From: Arcobacter sp. CECT 8983
GTDB taxonomy: Bacteria > Campylobacterota > Campylobacteria > Campylobacterales > Arcobacteraceae
Length of the DNA stretch: 64,000 bases
Direction of reading: 5' to 3'
Assembly (NCBI RefSeq): GCF_004118855.1
Contig: NZ_PDKF01000008.1
Location: forward strand, 372,001-436,000
A model generated the notes under the pieces. It saw nothing but the letters and a program-made list of their open reading frames with translations. It searched no databases and had not been told where the DNA came from. The position numbers and the translations under genes were made by a program. This document shows positions 26,911 through 36,465 of the stretch, piece by piece; position 1 is the stretch's first letter; each line of letters opens with the position of its first letter.

Positions 26911-27431
26911 GAGTATTTGTTTTAATTCTTTTAGCTTTATCTGTAACTAGTTATTTTATACCTGTTAAAAATCTAATTAAAAAAGATAATCAAACGGAAA
27001 CTCCTTTATTGGTATTTAATGATTCTACAATGTATACACTAACAACAGATAGTATGAATAGAATTCTTTATGCTAAAGAGGTTTATAGATTTGAAAAAAG
27101 AGATGTTATGCATGAAGGTGCATTAACTTTAAAAAGTTATGATTCTAAAAACAATTATGTAACAGATGTATTGTATTCTGATGTAATTGTAAAAAGAGGA
27201 GATATTTATAAATTTTTCAAAAATGTAAGATTTAAAAGAGATAACTTTATATCTTTAAATACAGATGAACTTTTTTATAATGCTAAAGAAGAGATTGCTA
27301 CAAACACTCTTCCTTTTAATGGTACTTATTATAATAATATTATTAATGGAAATAGCTTATATTTAGATATGAAAAGTTATTTTATGAAATCAAATAATAC
27401 ACATTTTGAAATAGATATGAAAAATAAATAA
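26901..27431 (+). CDS. lptC: LPS export periplasmic protein LptC-like
   Basis: A 176-residue protein with one N-terminal membrane helix (~2-19) followed by a periplasmic beta-jellyroll. LptC tethers the LptB2FG transporter to LptA and passes LPS on. Sequence is poorly conserved; the call rests on the single anchor, the repeated strand pattern ('GALTLKSYDSKNNYV', 'VKRGDIYKFFKNVRF') and the order kdsC-lptC-lptA. It overlaps kdsC by 10 bp. Confidence 0.8.
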   Translation: MVIRVFVLILLALSVTSYFIPVKNLIKKDNQTETPLLVFNDSTMYTLTTDSMNRILYAKEVYRFEKRDVMHEGALTLKSYDSKNNYVTDVLYSDVIVKRGDIYKFFKNVRFKRDNFISLNTDELFYNAKEEIATNTLPFNGTYYNNIINGNSLYLDMKSYFMKSNNTHFEIDMKNK

Positions 27432-27445
27432 AGGAATATAATTTA

Positions 27446-27934
27446 ATGAAACTATTATTAAAACTAGCACTTGCTTCAACACTAGTTTTTGCAAATGCAA
27501 ACACTGAAAAACTTATTATTGATGCTAAAAATTTTGAAACTGATGACAGTAAAGGGATATCAATTTTTACAGGAAATGTAAAATTAAAAATGGCAAAAGA
27601 TAGATTGAATTCAAATAAATTAGAAGTTTTTATGAAGCCAAAGTCTCAAGGTAAAAATTTAGAACCTTTAAAGTATATTGCAACGGGAGATGTTAGTTTT
27701 ACAATTTTCTCAAATGGAAAACACTATAAAGGAAAAGGGAATAAAGTAATTTATGACCCTATAAAGCAAGAATATACAGTATTAGGAAAAGGTTACTTAA
27801 ATGAAGTAACTGAAGATAGAAAACTTTATGGTGAAAAGATTTTTATTAATCAAGAAACGGGAAATGCTAAAGTTAGTGGAACAGATAATAAGCCAGTAAG
27901 GTTTATTTTAAATATTGATAGTGGTAAAAAATAA
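27446..27934 (+). CDS. lptA: LPS transport periplasmic protein LptA
   Basis: A 162-residue periplasmic protein of the OstA_N family. Signal peptide (~1-18, 'ALASTLVFANA'). The jelly-roll includes 'GISIFTGNVKLKMAKDRLNSNKLEV'-type strands (~32-56), 'ATGDVSFTI' (~78) and 'IYDPIKQEYTVLGKGYL' (~98). LptA polymerises into the bridge carrying LPS across the periplasm. It abuts engB (TAATG overlap). Confidence 0.87.
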   Translation: MKLLLKLALASTLVFANANTEKLIIDAKNFETDDSKGISIFTGNVKLKMAKDRLNSNKLEVFMKPKSQGKNLEPLKYIATGDVSFTIFSNGKHYKGKGNKVIYDPIKQEYTVLGKGYLNEVTEDRKLYGEKIFINQETGNAKVSGTDNKPVRFILNIDSGKK

Positions 27935-28536
27935 TGAAAATCGTAGATGCACAATTTTTAACATCAGCACAAAGTATAAATGATTCACCCGCTCCTGATA
28001 GAGCAGAAGTGGCTTTTCTAGGAAGATCAAATGTAGGTAAATCTTCTTTATTGAATACATTAACAAATAGAAAAGGATTGGCAAAATCTTCTTCTACGCC
28101 TGGAAAAACTCAACTTATTAACTATTTTGAAATCAAATTTAAAACAGGCAATGAAGAGTTACCATATCTTTATGGAAGATTTGTTGACTTACCTGGATTT
28201 GGTTATGCTAAAGTATCAAAAAGTCTAAAAAAAGAGTGGAACAAAAATTTAACAGGTTATTTAGAAGAAAGACTATGTTTACAAATCTTTGTTCATTTAA
28301 TTGATGCAAGACATACTGATTTAGCTATTGATAAAAATGTTGATGAGTTTTTAAAAACAATTAAAAGAGGGGATCAAATTATAATTCACGCTTTTACAAA
28401 AATTGATAAATTAAAACAAAATGATTTACAAAAACTAAAAAGAGCTTACCCCGATGGAATATTTATTTCAAATTTGAAAAAAAGAGGTTTAGAACAACTT
28501 CAAAATAAAATTACAGGATATCTATTTGGAAATTAA
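27934..28536 (+). CDS. engB: Ribosome biogenesis GTPase EngB/YsxC
   Basis: A 200-residue essential GTPase needed for 50S subunit assembly. Motifs: G1 GRSNVGKSSLLN (~30-41), G2/switch 'SSSTPGKTQLINYF' (~52), G3 'VDLPGFGYAKVS' (~77-88), G4 'FTKIDK' (~148), G5 'ISNLKKRGL' (~180). Length and order of motifs are standard. It overlaps the following acetyltransferase gene by 11 bp. Confidence 0.95.
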   Translation: MKIVDAQFLTSAQSINDSPAPDRAEVAFLGRSNVGKSSLLNTLTNRKGLAKSSSTPGKTQLINYFEIKFKTGNEELPYLYGRFVDLPGFGYAKVSKSLKKEWNKNLTGYLEERLCLQIFVHLIDARHTDLAIDKNVDEFLKTIKRGDQIIIHAFTKIDKLKQNDLQKLKRAYPDGIFISNLKKRGLEQLQNKITGYLFGN

Positions 28537-28987
28537 ATTTTTTAAACCTGATGTTACTCATATTACTACTATGCAAGCTCTTGTAAAAGGAGAAGTTGAA
28601 AATGGTAATATTCTTTTACGAACAGAAGATGAAATGGCAAATACTATTAGAGCTTATACTGTTGTAGAAGTAGATGGAGTAATGGCAGGTTTTACAGCCT
28701 TACATATTCACTCTGCTAGACTAGCAGAAGTTAGAAGCTTAGTTGTATCTAAAAATTTTAGAGGCTTAAAACTAGGGCAAAAACTTGTTCAAGCCTGTAT
28801 AGAAGAGGGTAGAAAATATAAGCTACAACAAATACTTTCTTTAACATATGAAGAAGGATTTTTCAAAAGTTTAGGCTTTGTTACTATTGAAAAAGAGGAC
28901 ATTCCTGAACATAAGATTTGGGCAGATTGTATTCGATGTAAACACTTTCCTGTTTGTAATGAAATAGCAATGGTATATGATTTATGA
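28526..28987 (+). CDS. argA: N-acetyltransferase, probable short-form N-acetylglutamate synthase
   Basis: A 153-residue GNAT-fold enzyme. The acetyl-CoA loop is 'FRGLKLGQKLV' (~78). The C-terminal tail 'KIWADCIRCKHFPVCNEIA' (~129-147) with three cysteines is the pattern seen in stand-alone GNAT N-acetylglutamate synthases that start arginine synthesis in organisms lacking the kinase-fused ArgA. The call is from that pattern; a different amine substrate is possible. TTG start with AGGATATCTAT before it. It overlaps the next gene by ATGA. Confidence 0.75.
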   Translation: MEIKFFKPDVTHITTMQALVKGEVENGNILLRTEDEMANTIRAYTVVEVDGVMAGFTALHIHSARLAEVRSLVVSKNFRGLKLGQKLVQACIEEGRKYKLQQILSLTYEEGFFKSLGFVTIEKEDIPEHKIWADCIRCKHFPVCNEIAMVYDL

Positions 28988-31116
28988 AAAAATTCCTGTT
29001 TTTAATATTTGGCCTTAGTGTTATTTTATTAAAAGCAGACACTTCAATTGAAAATAAAACTAATTTAATAAAACTTACAAAAGAAGAAAAACTTTTTTTA
29101 ATCGAAAAACAGATTAAATGTGTAGTAACTAAAAGTTGGGCACCTTTTAATTTTGAAGAGAATGGTAAACTTGTAGGAATCTCCCATGACTTTTGGCAAT
29201 TAATAAAAAATAAAACTTTAATAGACTCCACTTGTACTTCTGTAGATAGTTTTCAAGAGGCTATGAGGCTTATAAAAGACAAAAGAGCAGATATAACCTT
29301 ATCAGCAGCTATAACTGGAAATAAACTATATTATGGTAGGTTTTCTAAGCCTTATGTCTCTTATCCTATTGCAATTGCTACAACTTTAGATAAACAGTAT
29401 ATTTCAAATACAGAATTCTTAAACAATAAAAAAGTAGCAGTGGGTAAGTTTTATAGTACTTATCAAATTCTAAAAAGTAAATACCCAAAGGTAAAATTTG
29501 TAGAGGTTGAAGATAATATAGAAGCATTAAAACTTTTATCAAGGGGTGATGTTTATGCTGTAATTGATATTTTGCCTGTTTTATCACTTACAATAGCAGA
29601 TCATGGATTTAAAAATATCAAAATAAGTGGAACAACAGAGTTTAATTTTGATCTTAGATTTATGGTTAGAAGCGATTATGAAGAATTGATTCCTATTATA
29701 AATAAAGGTATAGATTCAATTTCTAAAAAAGAATTAAGTGAAATTAAAAATAGGTGGCTTTCAGTTAGGCTAGAGAGTGTAGTTAATTTTTCAAGATTTT
29801 GGGAAATAGGTTTTATAAGTTTTTTAGTTCTTATTATTTTATTTTATAGGCAATATATTTTAAATAGACACAATAAAAAGCTTCAAGAAGCAAATGAAGA
29901 AATTGAAAAGAAGACAAAAGAATTAGAGTATAAAAGTAATCAATTAGCAAAACAAAAAGAGCTTTTTGAAAAGATATACCATGAATCTACTGATGGTATT
30001 TTTTTAATGCATTTAGATACAAAAGAGATAATTGATTGTAATGATGCCACATTAAAAGTATTGAAATATAAAAGTAAACAAGAGTTTTTGGGCTTAGGAA
30101 TTGCTGATTTATTTCCAACAAAACAACCAAGTGGTTTATCTTCTGTTTTTAATATATATAAAATGCTTGATACTGCTATTGAAAAGGGCTCAAACTCTTT
30201 TGAGTTTGTATTTAAAAATAAAAGAAATAAAAATATATGGCTTGAAGTTGTATTAACAACAATTACAATTGATGATAAAAACTTAATTCATGTTGTTTTA
30301 AGAGATATAGATAAAAGAAAAGAAATGGAAGAGGAGTTAAATATATTAACTCATAATCTTGAAGATAAAGTAAAACAAGAAGTTAAAAAGAACGAAGAAA
30401 AAACAAAGCAGTTATTGCAACAAAGTAGATTAGCTCAAATGGGTGAAATGATTTCTATGATAGCCCACCAATGGAGACAACCTTTAACAGCTATTTCTGC
30501 AACTACAAATAATTTATTACTTAGAATGATGATAAAAGATAGACCAAGTGATGAAGAATTAAAAAAGGAAGTCTCTTTAATCTCTGATTATTCTCAACAT
30601 CTATCAAATACAATTGATGATTTTAGAAACTTTTTCAAAACAGATAAGCAAAAAACAAATACAACTTTAGAAAGTATTGTTTCAAACTCTATTAATATCG
30701 TTAAAAACTCTTTAGAAGGAAATAATATTAAACTTATTGTTGATTTTGATTGTTATGAGTCTATAAATGTTTTTGCTTCTGAAGTAAGTCAAGTAATTTT
30801 AAACTTGGTTAAAAATGCGGAAGATGCAATTTTAGAAAATGAAATAACTAATGGAGAAATAAAAATTGCTACTTCATGTGAAGATAAGTTTTGTTATATA
30901 GAAATCAGTGATAATGGAGGAGGTATTCCACCTAATATTATGGAAAAAATATTTGACCCATACTTCTCTACAAAAAAGTCTAAAGAAGGTACAGGTTTAG
31001 GTCTTTATATGAGTAAGATAATTATCAATGACCATTGTAAAGGAGAATTATCTATAAAAAACAACTCTTTAGGAGCTAGTTTTATAGTTAAAATCCCTTT
31101 TAGTACTACTTCTTAA
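28984..31116 (+). CDS. Sensor histidine kinase with periplasmic solute-binding sensor and PAS domain
   Basis: A 710-residue membrane kinase. Order: signal peptide (~1-18), periplasmic SBP_bac_3-like sensor (~35-265, 'FNFEENGKLVGISHDFW', 'DKRADITLSAAITGNKLYYG'), membrane helix (~273-291), coiled coil (~295-325), PAS (~326-445), HisKA with His495 in AHQWRQP, and HATPase (N-box 'NLVKNAEDAIL', G1 'DNGGGIPP', G2 'GTGLGLYMSK'). It presumably senses a small amino-acid-like or organic ligand. No response regulator is adjacent, making it an orphan here. It ends the mltD-argA gene string and is convergent with the RND operon (11-bp overlap). Confidence 0.9.
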   Translation: MKKFLFLIFGLSVILLKADTSIENKTNLIKLTKEEKLFLIEKQIKCVVTKSWAPFNFEENGKLVGISHDFWQLIKNKTLIDSTCTSVDSFQEAMRLIKDKRADITLSAAITGNKLYYGRFSKPYVSYPIAIATTLDKQYISNTEFLNNKKVAVGKFYSTYQILKSKYPKVKFVEVEDNIEALKLLSRGDVYAVIDILPVLSLTIADHGFKNIKISGTTEFNFDLRFMVRSDYEELIPIINKGIDSISKKELSEIKNRWLSVRLESVVNFSRFWEIGFISFLVLIILFYRQYILNRHNKKLQEANEEIEKKTKELEYKSNQLAKQKELFEKIYHESTDGIFLMHLDTKEIIDCNDATLKVLKYKSKQEFLGLGIADLFPTKQPSGLSSVFNIYKMLDTAIEKGSNSFEFVFKNKRNKNIWLEVVLTTITIDDKNLIHVVLRDIDKRKEMEEELNILTHNLEDKVKQEVKKNEEKTKQLLQQSRLAQMGEMISMIAHQWRQPLTAISATTNNLLLRMMIKDRPSDEELKKEVSLISDYSQHLSNTIDDFRNFFKTDKQKTNTTLESIVSNSINIVKNSLEGNNIKLIVDFDCYESINVFASEVSQVILNLVKNAEDAILENEITNGEIKIATSCEDKFCYIEISDNGGGIPPNIMEKIFDPYFSTKKSKEGTGLGLYMSKIIINDHCKGELSIKNNSLGASFIVKIPFSTTS

Positions 31117-32770
31117 TAATCTTTTTTACATGATTTTTAATAATTACAGGAACAAAGAACATTGATACAACATATGACATCAATGTTCCTCCAATAAGTG
31201 CAACACCTAAGCCTCCAAATACTGCATCAGTTGCCAGAAGAGAAGATGCAAAAACCATAGTTAGAACTGTTAAAATAATAGGTTTTGATCTTGTTGCAGT
31301 AGCCCGTGCTATAGCTTCATTTATACTAAGGTTTTTTTCTTCTACTAATTGTTTAGAAAAATCAATTATAAGTGTTGAGTTTCTTGAGTTAATTCCAATA
31401 AGACCAATAAACCCAATCAAAGAAGTTGCGGTTAAATAGAAAGTATCTGTTGTAATAGCATCCATAATAATATGTGCAAAAATAACTCCAATAATAGAGA
31501 CAAAAGAGGCTAATACAATTGCTGCTGAAAGAGCAAAACTTTTATAATAAATAACCATTAGAAAAAAGATTAATACTAAAGCTATAATAAATGCTCCTCC
31601 TAAATCAATAAAAGTATCTATAGTTACTTTTAATTCTCCATCCCAAATAAGCTTGAATTTCTCTTTTGTTAACTTGTGGGTAAATTCAAGGTTTAACATA
31701 TCTGCTTTAGTAACTTCATAATTATCATCAAAATCTTTTAGAAACTCACTTCTTGCATCTAAAAGAGGGTATATTTGACTATCTTTATTTGTTTCAGCAA
31801 TTACATTAATCATTTTTGCAAGATTTTTAGAAGTTAAGGTTGCTTCTTTTTTTACTTTTTTTATATTTACAAGTTCACTAAGTGGTATTTTAAAGCCATG
31901 CTTATTTATTAGCTTTAATTTTGAAAACTGTTCTAAAATAGCTTTTTTACTGTTTTGTTTAAAAATTCTATTATCATCAAGCCTTAAAAATATAGGTATT
32001 TGACTTTGTTTATCTTCTTCATTTACAACAGCAACCTCTAAACCCTCAAAGCTTAGATATAAAGTGTTTTTCACTTGTTCTAATGAAAGAGCACTTTGTA
32101 TTATTTTATTATTGTCTAGTGTTATTTCAAACTTATCATATATATCATCAGCCATAATATCAATATCTACTAAAGTCTCTTGCTTTTCTAAAACTTTAGC
32201 CACTTTTTGTGCAAACTTTCGCCTATTTTCAAAAGAGTTTCCTCCATAGATTTCAGCAACAATAGAAGCCAAAACAGGTGGTCCAGCAGGTAGTTCTATA
32301 AGTTTGATATTTGCATCGTATTTTGAACACCCCTTTTGTAGTTCTTCTCTAATATTACTTACAAAGTTGTAGCTTTGAATATTTCTGTTTGAGGCTTTTT
32401 TTATATTTACCATTATCTCTGCTTGAGATTGCTTATCTTTTAAAGCACTTTGTTTAACAAGTGCTGCAAAATCTAAAGGTTGACCTTCTCCTATAAAAAC
32501 AGAGACATTTGTTACAAGCTCTTTATTTATAAGTATCTTAGAAATACAAGATGTTACTTCTTTAGTCTGTTTTGTTGATGAACCATCTTTTAAATCCACA
32601 TATACTGAAAAGGTATCAGAGTCTTTACTTGGAAGCATTTTAGCTTTAGTAATTTCAGTTGGAAAAGTTAAAATACTTAAAATAAAAAGTACTAATGTTA
32701 TTGCATAAACTATAATAGATTTAGAAGGATTTTCAAGTATATTATAAATAAATTTTTCTAATTTCATCAT
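31106..32770 (-). CDS. RND efflux transporter, C-terminal half (separate gene)
   Basis: A 554-residue inner-membrane protein equal to the second half of an AcrB/CusA-type pump: one membrane helix (~16-35), a large periplasmic porter part (~40-375), then five helices (~385-550) including 'GFIGLIGINSRNSTLIIDF', where TM10 normally carries the proton-relay lysine (here Arg). It begins with its own AAGG-TTTTAG-ATG site 8 bp after the stop of the N-terminal half. Six helices per half is the exact break point of the internal duplication of RND proteins, so the two chains probably assemble into one functional protomer. Confidence 0.85.
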   Translation of the reverse strand: MMKLEKFIYNILENPSKSIIVYAITLVLFILSILTFPTEITKAKMLPSKDSDTFSVYVDLKDGSSTKQTKEVTSCISKILINKELVTNVSVFIGEGQPLDFAALVKQSALKDKQSQAEIMVNIKKASNRNIQSYNFVSNIREELQKGCSKYDANIKLIELPAGPPVLASIVAEIYGGNSFENRRKFAQKVAKVLEKQETLVDIDIMADDIYDKFEITLDNNKIIQSALSLEQVKNTLYLSFEGLEVAVVNEEDKQSQIPIFLRLDDNRIFKQNSKKAILEQFSKLKLINKHGFKIPLSELVNIKKVKKEATLTSKNLAKMINVIAETNKDSQIYPLLDARSEFLKDFDDNYEVTKADMLNLEFTHKLTKEKFKLIWDGELKVTIDTFIDLGGAFIIALVLIFFLMVIYYKSFALSAAIVLASFVSIIGVIFAHIIMDAITTDTFYLTATSLIGFIGLIGINSRNSTLIIDFSKQLVEEKNLSINEAIARATATRSKPIILTVLTMVFASSLLATDAVFGGLGVALIGGTLMSYVVSMFFVPVIIKNHVKKIIKK

Positions 32771-32778
32771 CTAAAACC

Positions 32779-34308
32779 TTAAAGAAACTTTTTAACTAAA
32801 TATGGGGTAAATACATATGCAATAATCAATGACACTACAAGTGCAATAGGAACAAAAACAGGAAGAGGGTGCATAAATTGCCCCATCATTCCTCCAACAA
32901 AAAACATAGGAATAAAAGTCATGATAATAGCTACCGTTGCAATATTTGTAGCATTTCCTATTTCATTTGTAGCATTTATTGATAAGGTTTTTATATCAAG
33001 TTTTTCTTTGTCTTCTTTTTTATGTCTTACTATATTTTCAATCACAATAATAGCTGCATCAACAAGCATCCCAAGACTTACAATCAATGCAAATAGTGTA
33101 ATTCTATTTATGGTTTCATCTAATAAAAAGCCTATAAATAAAGTTAAAGATAGAATCATTGGTACAAGAAGTGAAACTATCATTGCCTCTTTAAGTCCTA
33201 ATGAAAAGATAAGTAAAATAGCAATAATTAAAATAGAGATAAGTAAGTTTTGAACAAGTGAGTTTACGGCATTATTTGCAGTATATCCATCATCTCTTGT
33301 GATAACGTATTTAATACCTTTTTTTGCTAATTCCTCTTTTTTTGTTTCCATGTAAGAAAATATCTTTTCATTTATAGTTACGGAGTTTGTACCTTTTAAT
33401 TTAGATATAGTTAAAGTTGTTTGAGAAATACCATCTTTAAGCTCTTTTGTGTAAAGCATTGCTTCTTTTTTATTTTGTATATCATATGATTTTTCAATAC
33501 TTGCAATATCTTTTAAATAGACTGCAACACCATAATTATATGAGATAATAATATTTTGTAAATCCTCTTTTGACTCTATTGCGTTTTTAATATTTAAAAT
33601 TGTTAAATTATCTTCTAGGTTATCACTTTTAATGCTTGGCATTGTATGAGCTAAAGCTTTTATCCTATTTGCTACTTGCCCTAATGATAAGTTATAAGAA
33701 GAGAGTTTACTTGCATTGATTTGTACATTGTATTGATCTTTTTTCTCTCCTTTTAAATCAACTAAAGCAACATTTTCTATCTTGTTTATTTCATGACTTA
33801 GTTTACTTACTTCATTGTATAGTTCAGCTTGAGTTAGAGTATTGTTTTTAGAATAAAATGCAAGGGTTGCAATAGGAATATCTGTATCAATATCCATTGT
33901 TTTAACTATTGGAGGTAAAGCTCCTTTTGGAAGCAAATCAATATTTCTCATAATTTGGTCATATAGCTTTAAATTTGATTCTTCTTTATCTTCTCCAATA
34001 TAATATTGAACTTGTACTATTCCCATAGAGTCTTTTGCATAGGAATAGATATATTCAACACCTTTGATTTCTCGAATCTTCTTCTCCAATGGTTCTATAA
34101 TTACTTTTTGTATCTCATAGGGTTTTGCTCCAGGAAGTGCAACTATAACTGCTCCTCCGCTAACTTTTATTTGGGGGTTTTCTTCTCTTGGCATAAATTC
34201 TAAAGAGATAAAGCCTAGTATTAATATAAAGATTGCTAAGATAAAAGTTAAAGGGTGCTCTATAAAGTTTCTTGCTAGTTTCCCTGCGATATTTAAATTA
34301 TCATTCAT
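32779..34308 (-). CDS. RND efflux transporter, N-terminal half (separate gene)
   Basis: A 509-residue protein matching the first half of an RND pump: TM1 (~17-37, preceded by 'LARNFIEHPLTF'), periplasmic porter/docking region (~40-335), and TM2-TM6 (~340-505). TM4 has 'SLGMLVDAAIIVIENIVRHK', one proton-relay Asp followed by Ala, the pattern of metal- or small-molecule-type pumps rather than the Asp-Asp of AcrB. The chain stops with a clean TAA after 'TPYLVKKFL', the end of TM6. It overlaps the membrane-fusion gene by 8 bp. Substrate unknown. Confidence 0.85.
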   Translation of the reverse strand: MNDNLNIAGKLARNFIEHPLTFILAIFILILGFISLEFMPREENPQIKVSGGAVIVALPGAKPYEIQKVIIEPLEKKIREIKGVEYIYSYAKDSMGIVQVQYYIGEDKEESNLKLYDQIMRNIDLLPKGALPPIVKTMDIDTDIPIATLAFYSKNNTLTQAELYNEVSKLSHEINKIENVALVDLKGEKKDQYNVQINASKLSSYNLSLGQVANRIKALAHTMPSIKSDNLEDNLTILNIKNAIESKEDLQNIIISYNYGVAVYLKDIASIEKSYDIQNKKEAMLYTKELKDGISQTTLTISKLKGTNSVTINEKIFSYMETKKEELAKKGIKYVITRDDGYTANNAVNSLVQNLLISILIIAILLIFSLGLKEAMIVSLLVPMILSLTLFIGFLLDETINRITLFALIVSLGMLVDAAIIVIENIVRHKKEDKEKLDIKTLSINATNEIGNATNIATVAIIMTFIPMFFVGGMMGQFMHPLPVFVPIALVVSLIIAYVFTPYLVKKFL

Positions 34309-35056
34309 TATTTAGCTCCAAATATACTTTACAGTACATTCCTGGATAAATTTGTTTATCTTTTTTATCAAATGAAAGTTTGATAATAAAAGAGTGAGTC
34401 ATACTGTTTGTATCTGGAATAATTGAACTAATAACACCTGTTGTTTTAAGATTAATTGATTCTATAACAACTTGTGCTTTAGTTCCTATTTTAACTACTT
34501 GTAAAGCCGATTCTGCAATTGAAGATTTTATTTTTAAAGAGTCTAAATCTGTAAGAACAAAAGCTGGCATTGAAGGTACTGCTATTTCTCCTTGTTTAAT
34601 ATTTTTTTTAATAATTAAGCCATTATTTGGAGCTTTTACTTTTAAGTAATCATATTGTTTTAAAACTTCTTTTACCTTTGCATTTGCAATTTTTACTTGA
34701 CTTTTTGTGTTTTTAAATTTAAGTTCTAATTGTTCTAAATCATATTTTGATACTAAATCTTTTTTATATAATCTTTCATATCTTTCATAATTTAGTTTTA
34801 TATTTTCAAGGCTATTTTCTAAAATCTGTTTATTAAAAAGGGCTTCTTTTTTTAGGCTATCAATATTTGAAGAGTCAATTTTATAAAGTATTTGACCTTT
34901 TTTTACAAAATCTCCTTCTTTTACATTCACTTGCTTTATTAATCCCATAAATTTACTAGTGATAATTTTTTCATTGTCTGAAATCACTGTGCCACTTATT
35001 TCAAAAGCTTGTAGATTTATAATCAATAAAATAGTTAAAATTAGTATTTTTTTCAT
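34301..35056 (-). CDS. RND efflux membrane-fusion (periplasmic adaptor) protein
   Basis: A 251-residue HlyD/AcrA-type adaptor linking the inner-membrane pump to the outer-membrane channel. Signal peptide (~1-17, ending LQA, no lipobox), lipoyl half-motifs ('GLIKQVNVKEGDFVKKGQILYKID', described as the first barrel, ~38-60; 'KAPNNGLIIKKNIKQGEI', ~139-156) around a coiled-coil hairpin (~65-130), then a beta-barrel (~165-245). It is short for the family, lacking the membrane-proximal domain. It overlaps the TolC gene by 4 bp and the RND gene by 8 bp. Confidence 0.88.
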   Translation of the reverse strand: MKKILILTILLIINLQAFEISGTVISDNEKIITSKFMGLIKQVNVKEGDFVKKGQILYKIDSSNIDSLKKEALFNKQILENSLENIKLNYERYERLYKKDLVSKYDLEQLELKFKNTKSQVKIANAKVKEVLKQYDYLKVKAPNNGLIIKKNIKQGEIAVPSMPAFVLTDLDSLKIKSSIAESALQVVKIGTKAQVVIESINLKTTGVISSIIPDTNSMTHSFIIKLSFDKKDKQIYPGMYCKVYLELNNE

Positions 35057-36396
35057 TTGTTCCCTTTAAATAAGTCATTGCCTAAAGCTAAATTAAATTT
35101 TGCTAAGGCAAGTGATTTTTCATATTTTGATAATATTAATTCTGCTTCATTTTGCCTATAGATAGCTTCTTGTTTAAGTAGTTCAGACATAGAAATTAAT
35201 TTGTTTTTGTACATTAATTTTGATTGTTCTAATACTTCATATGCTAACTCTTTAGCTTTAAATTTTTCTTCTAAGACTCTTTTTTTTGCTTTAAGGTTTA
35301 GTTTGGCTCTTTTTACTTCAAGCTTGATGCTATCTTCTAACTCTTCTTTTTGAAGTAGTGATTTTTTATATTGAAGTTTACTTTTTTGTAAGTCATGTTC
35401 TCTTGTTTCATCAAAAATTGTAAACTTAACTCCAATAAGTGCCATATAGTAATCTTTTTTATCATTTGTAGTAATTTTATTGTCATTAAATCCATATTCC
35501 ACATAAGAATAAACAGATGGATAATATGCGGCTTTATTTAATTCAATACTTTTTTTATAAAGATTATTAGTAGTTTTTAGTATTTTTATTTCATCTCTTT
35601 TTTCTAAGGCTAATGAAGAAGAATCATCTATGTTTGTTTCATAGTTTTTGAGACTATTTACATCTGTTATATTTTCAATACCCGTTAAAAAGCTAAGATA
35701 AGCAAGAGAAAGTTCAAAATTGTTTTTTGCTTGAATAAAACTACTTTGGGTGTTTAGTCTTTTAACTTGAGCTTGTTTTTTATCAATCTTTGTTACAAGA
35801 CCTTCTTTATAAAACTCATTTGCTGTATCTTCATACTTTTTTACAGCTTTTATTGCATCTTTAGAAGCTTTTAAAAACTCTTTTGCAACAACTGCATTAT
35901 TATAAGCTTTTAGAACCTCTAGTGATAAGTAGTTAATATCAATATTTAATTTTATTTTTTGAGCTTTTTTTTCTAAGGATATAATATCCTCTTGATTTGA
36001 TAATTTAAACCCTGTAAATAAAGGAATAGAGTAGGTAAGTTTTGTATTAAAATTGTTTCTACTATCTGGATAATTTAAATCAACTGGTTCAGTAGTTATT
36101 GCTTGTCCAAATTGAGAAAAACCAAAATCTTCAAAGGTAGCTTCTCTAGATGAAAGCTTTGAATTAAATACATAACCTGCATGATTTGTTTTACTAGCCT
36201 CATGTACTAGATCTATATTTCCATAAGAATAAGACTTTATTTTTTCTAAGTCTTCATTTTTTTCTTTTATTTGAATTTCTTGTTGTTTAATTTTCTTACT
36301 GTATTCAATAGTAGAATTTAATGCTTTTTCAAAACTAATTATTTGTGAAAAAGAAATCGTTGATAGTAATAATAAATATAATATTAACTTATGCAT
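35053..36396 (-). CDS. TolC-family outer-membrane efflux protein
   Basis: A 447-residue outer-membrane channel protein with a signal peptide (~1-18) and the two OEP repeats of long helices ('FEKALNSTIEYSKKIKQQEI', ~22; 'LEKRDEIKILKTTNNLYKKSI', ~268; C-terminal 'SKLMYKNKLISMSELLKQEAIYRQNEAEL', ~392). Trimers form the exit duct for tripartite pumps. It is the first gene of a four-gene tolC-mfp-rndN-rndC operon. Confidence 0.88.
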   Translation of the reverse strand: MHKLILYLLLLSTISFSQIISFEKALNSTIEYSKKIKQQEIQIKEKNEDLEKIKSYSYGNIDLVHEASKTNHAGYVFNSKLSSREATFEDFGFSQFGQAITTEPVDLNYPDSRNNFNTKLTYSIPLFTGFKLSNQEDIISLEKKAQKIKLNIDINYLSLEVLKAYNNAVVAKEFLKASKDAIKAVKKYEDTANEFYKEGLVTKIDKKQAQVKRLNTQSSFIQAKNNFELSLAYLSFLTGIENITDVNSLKNYETNIDDSSSLALEKRDEIKILKTTNNLYKKSIELNKAAYYPSVYSYVEYGFNDNKITTNDKKDYYMALIGVKFTIFDETREHDLQKSKLQYKKSLLQKEELEDSIKLEVKRAKLNLKAKKRVLEEKFKAKELAYEVLEQSKLMYKNKLISMSELLKQEAIYRQNEAELILSKYEKSLALAKFNLALGNDLFKGNK

Positions 36397-36465
36397 ATCT
36401 ACTCCTAATCTTTATTTTAAGGGATTATACATTAAAAAATTAAATAAAACAATTATAAGTAAATA

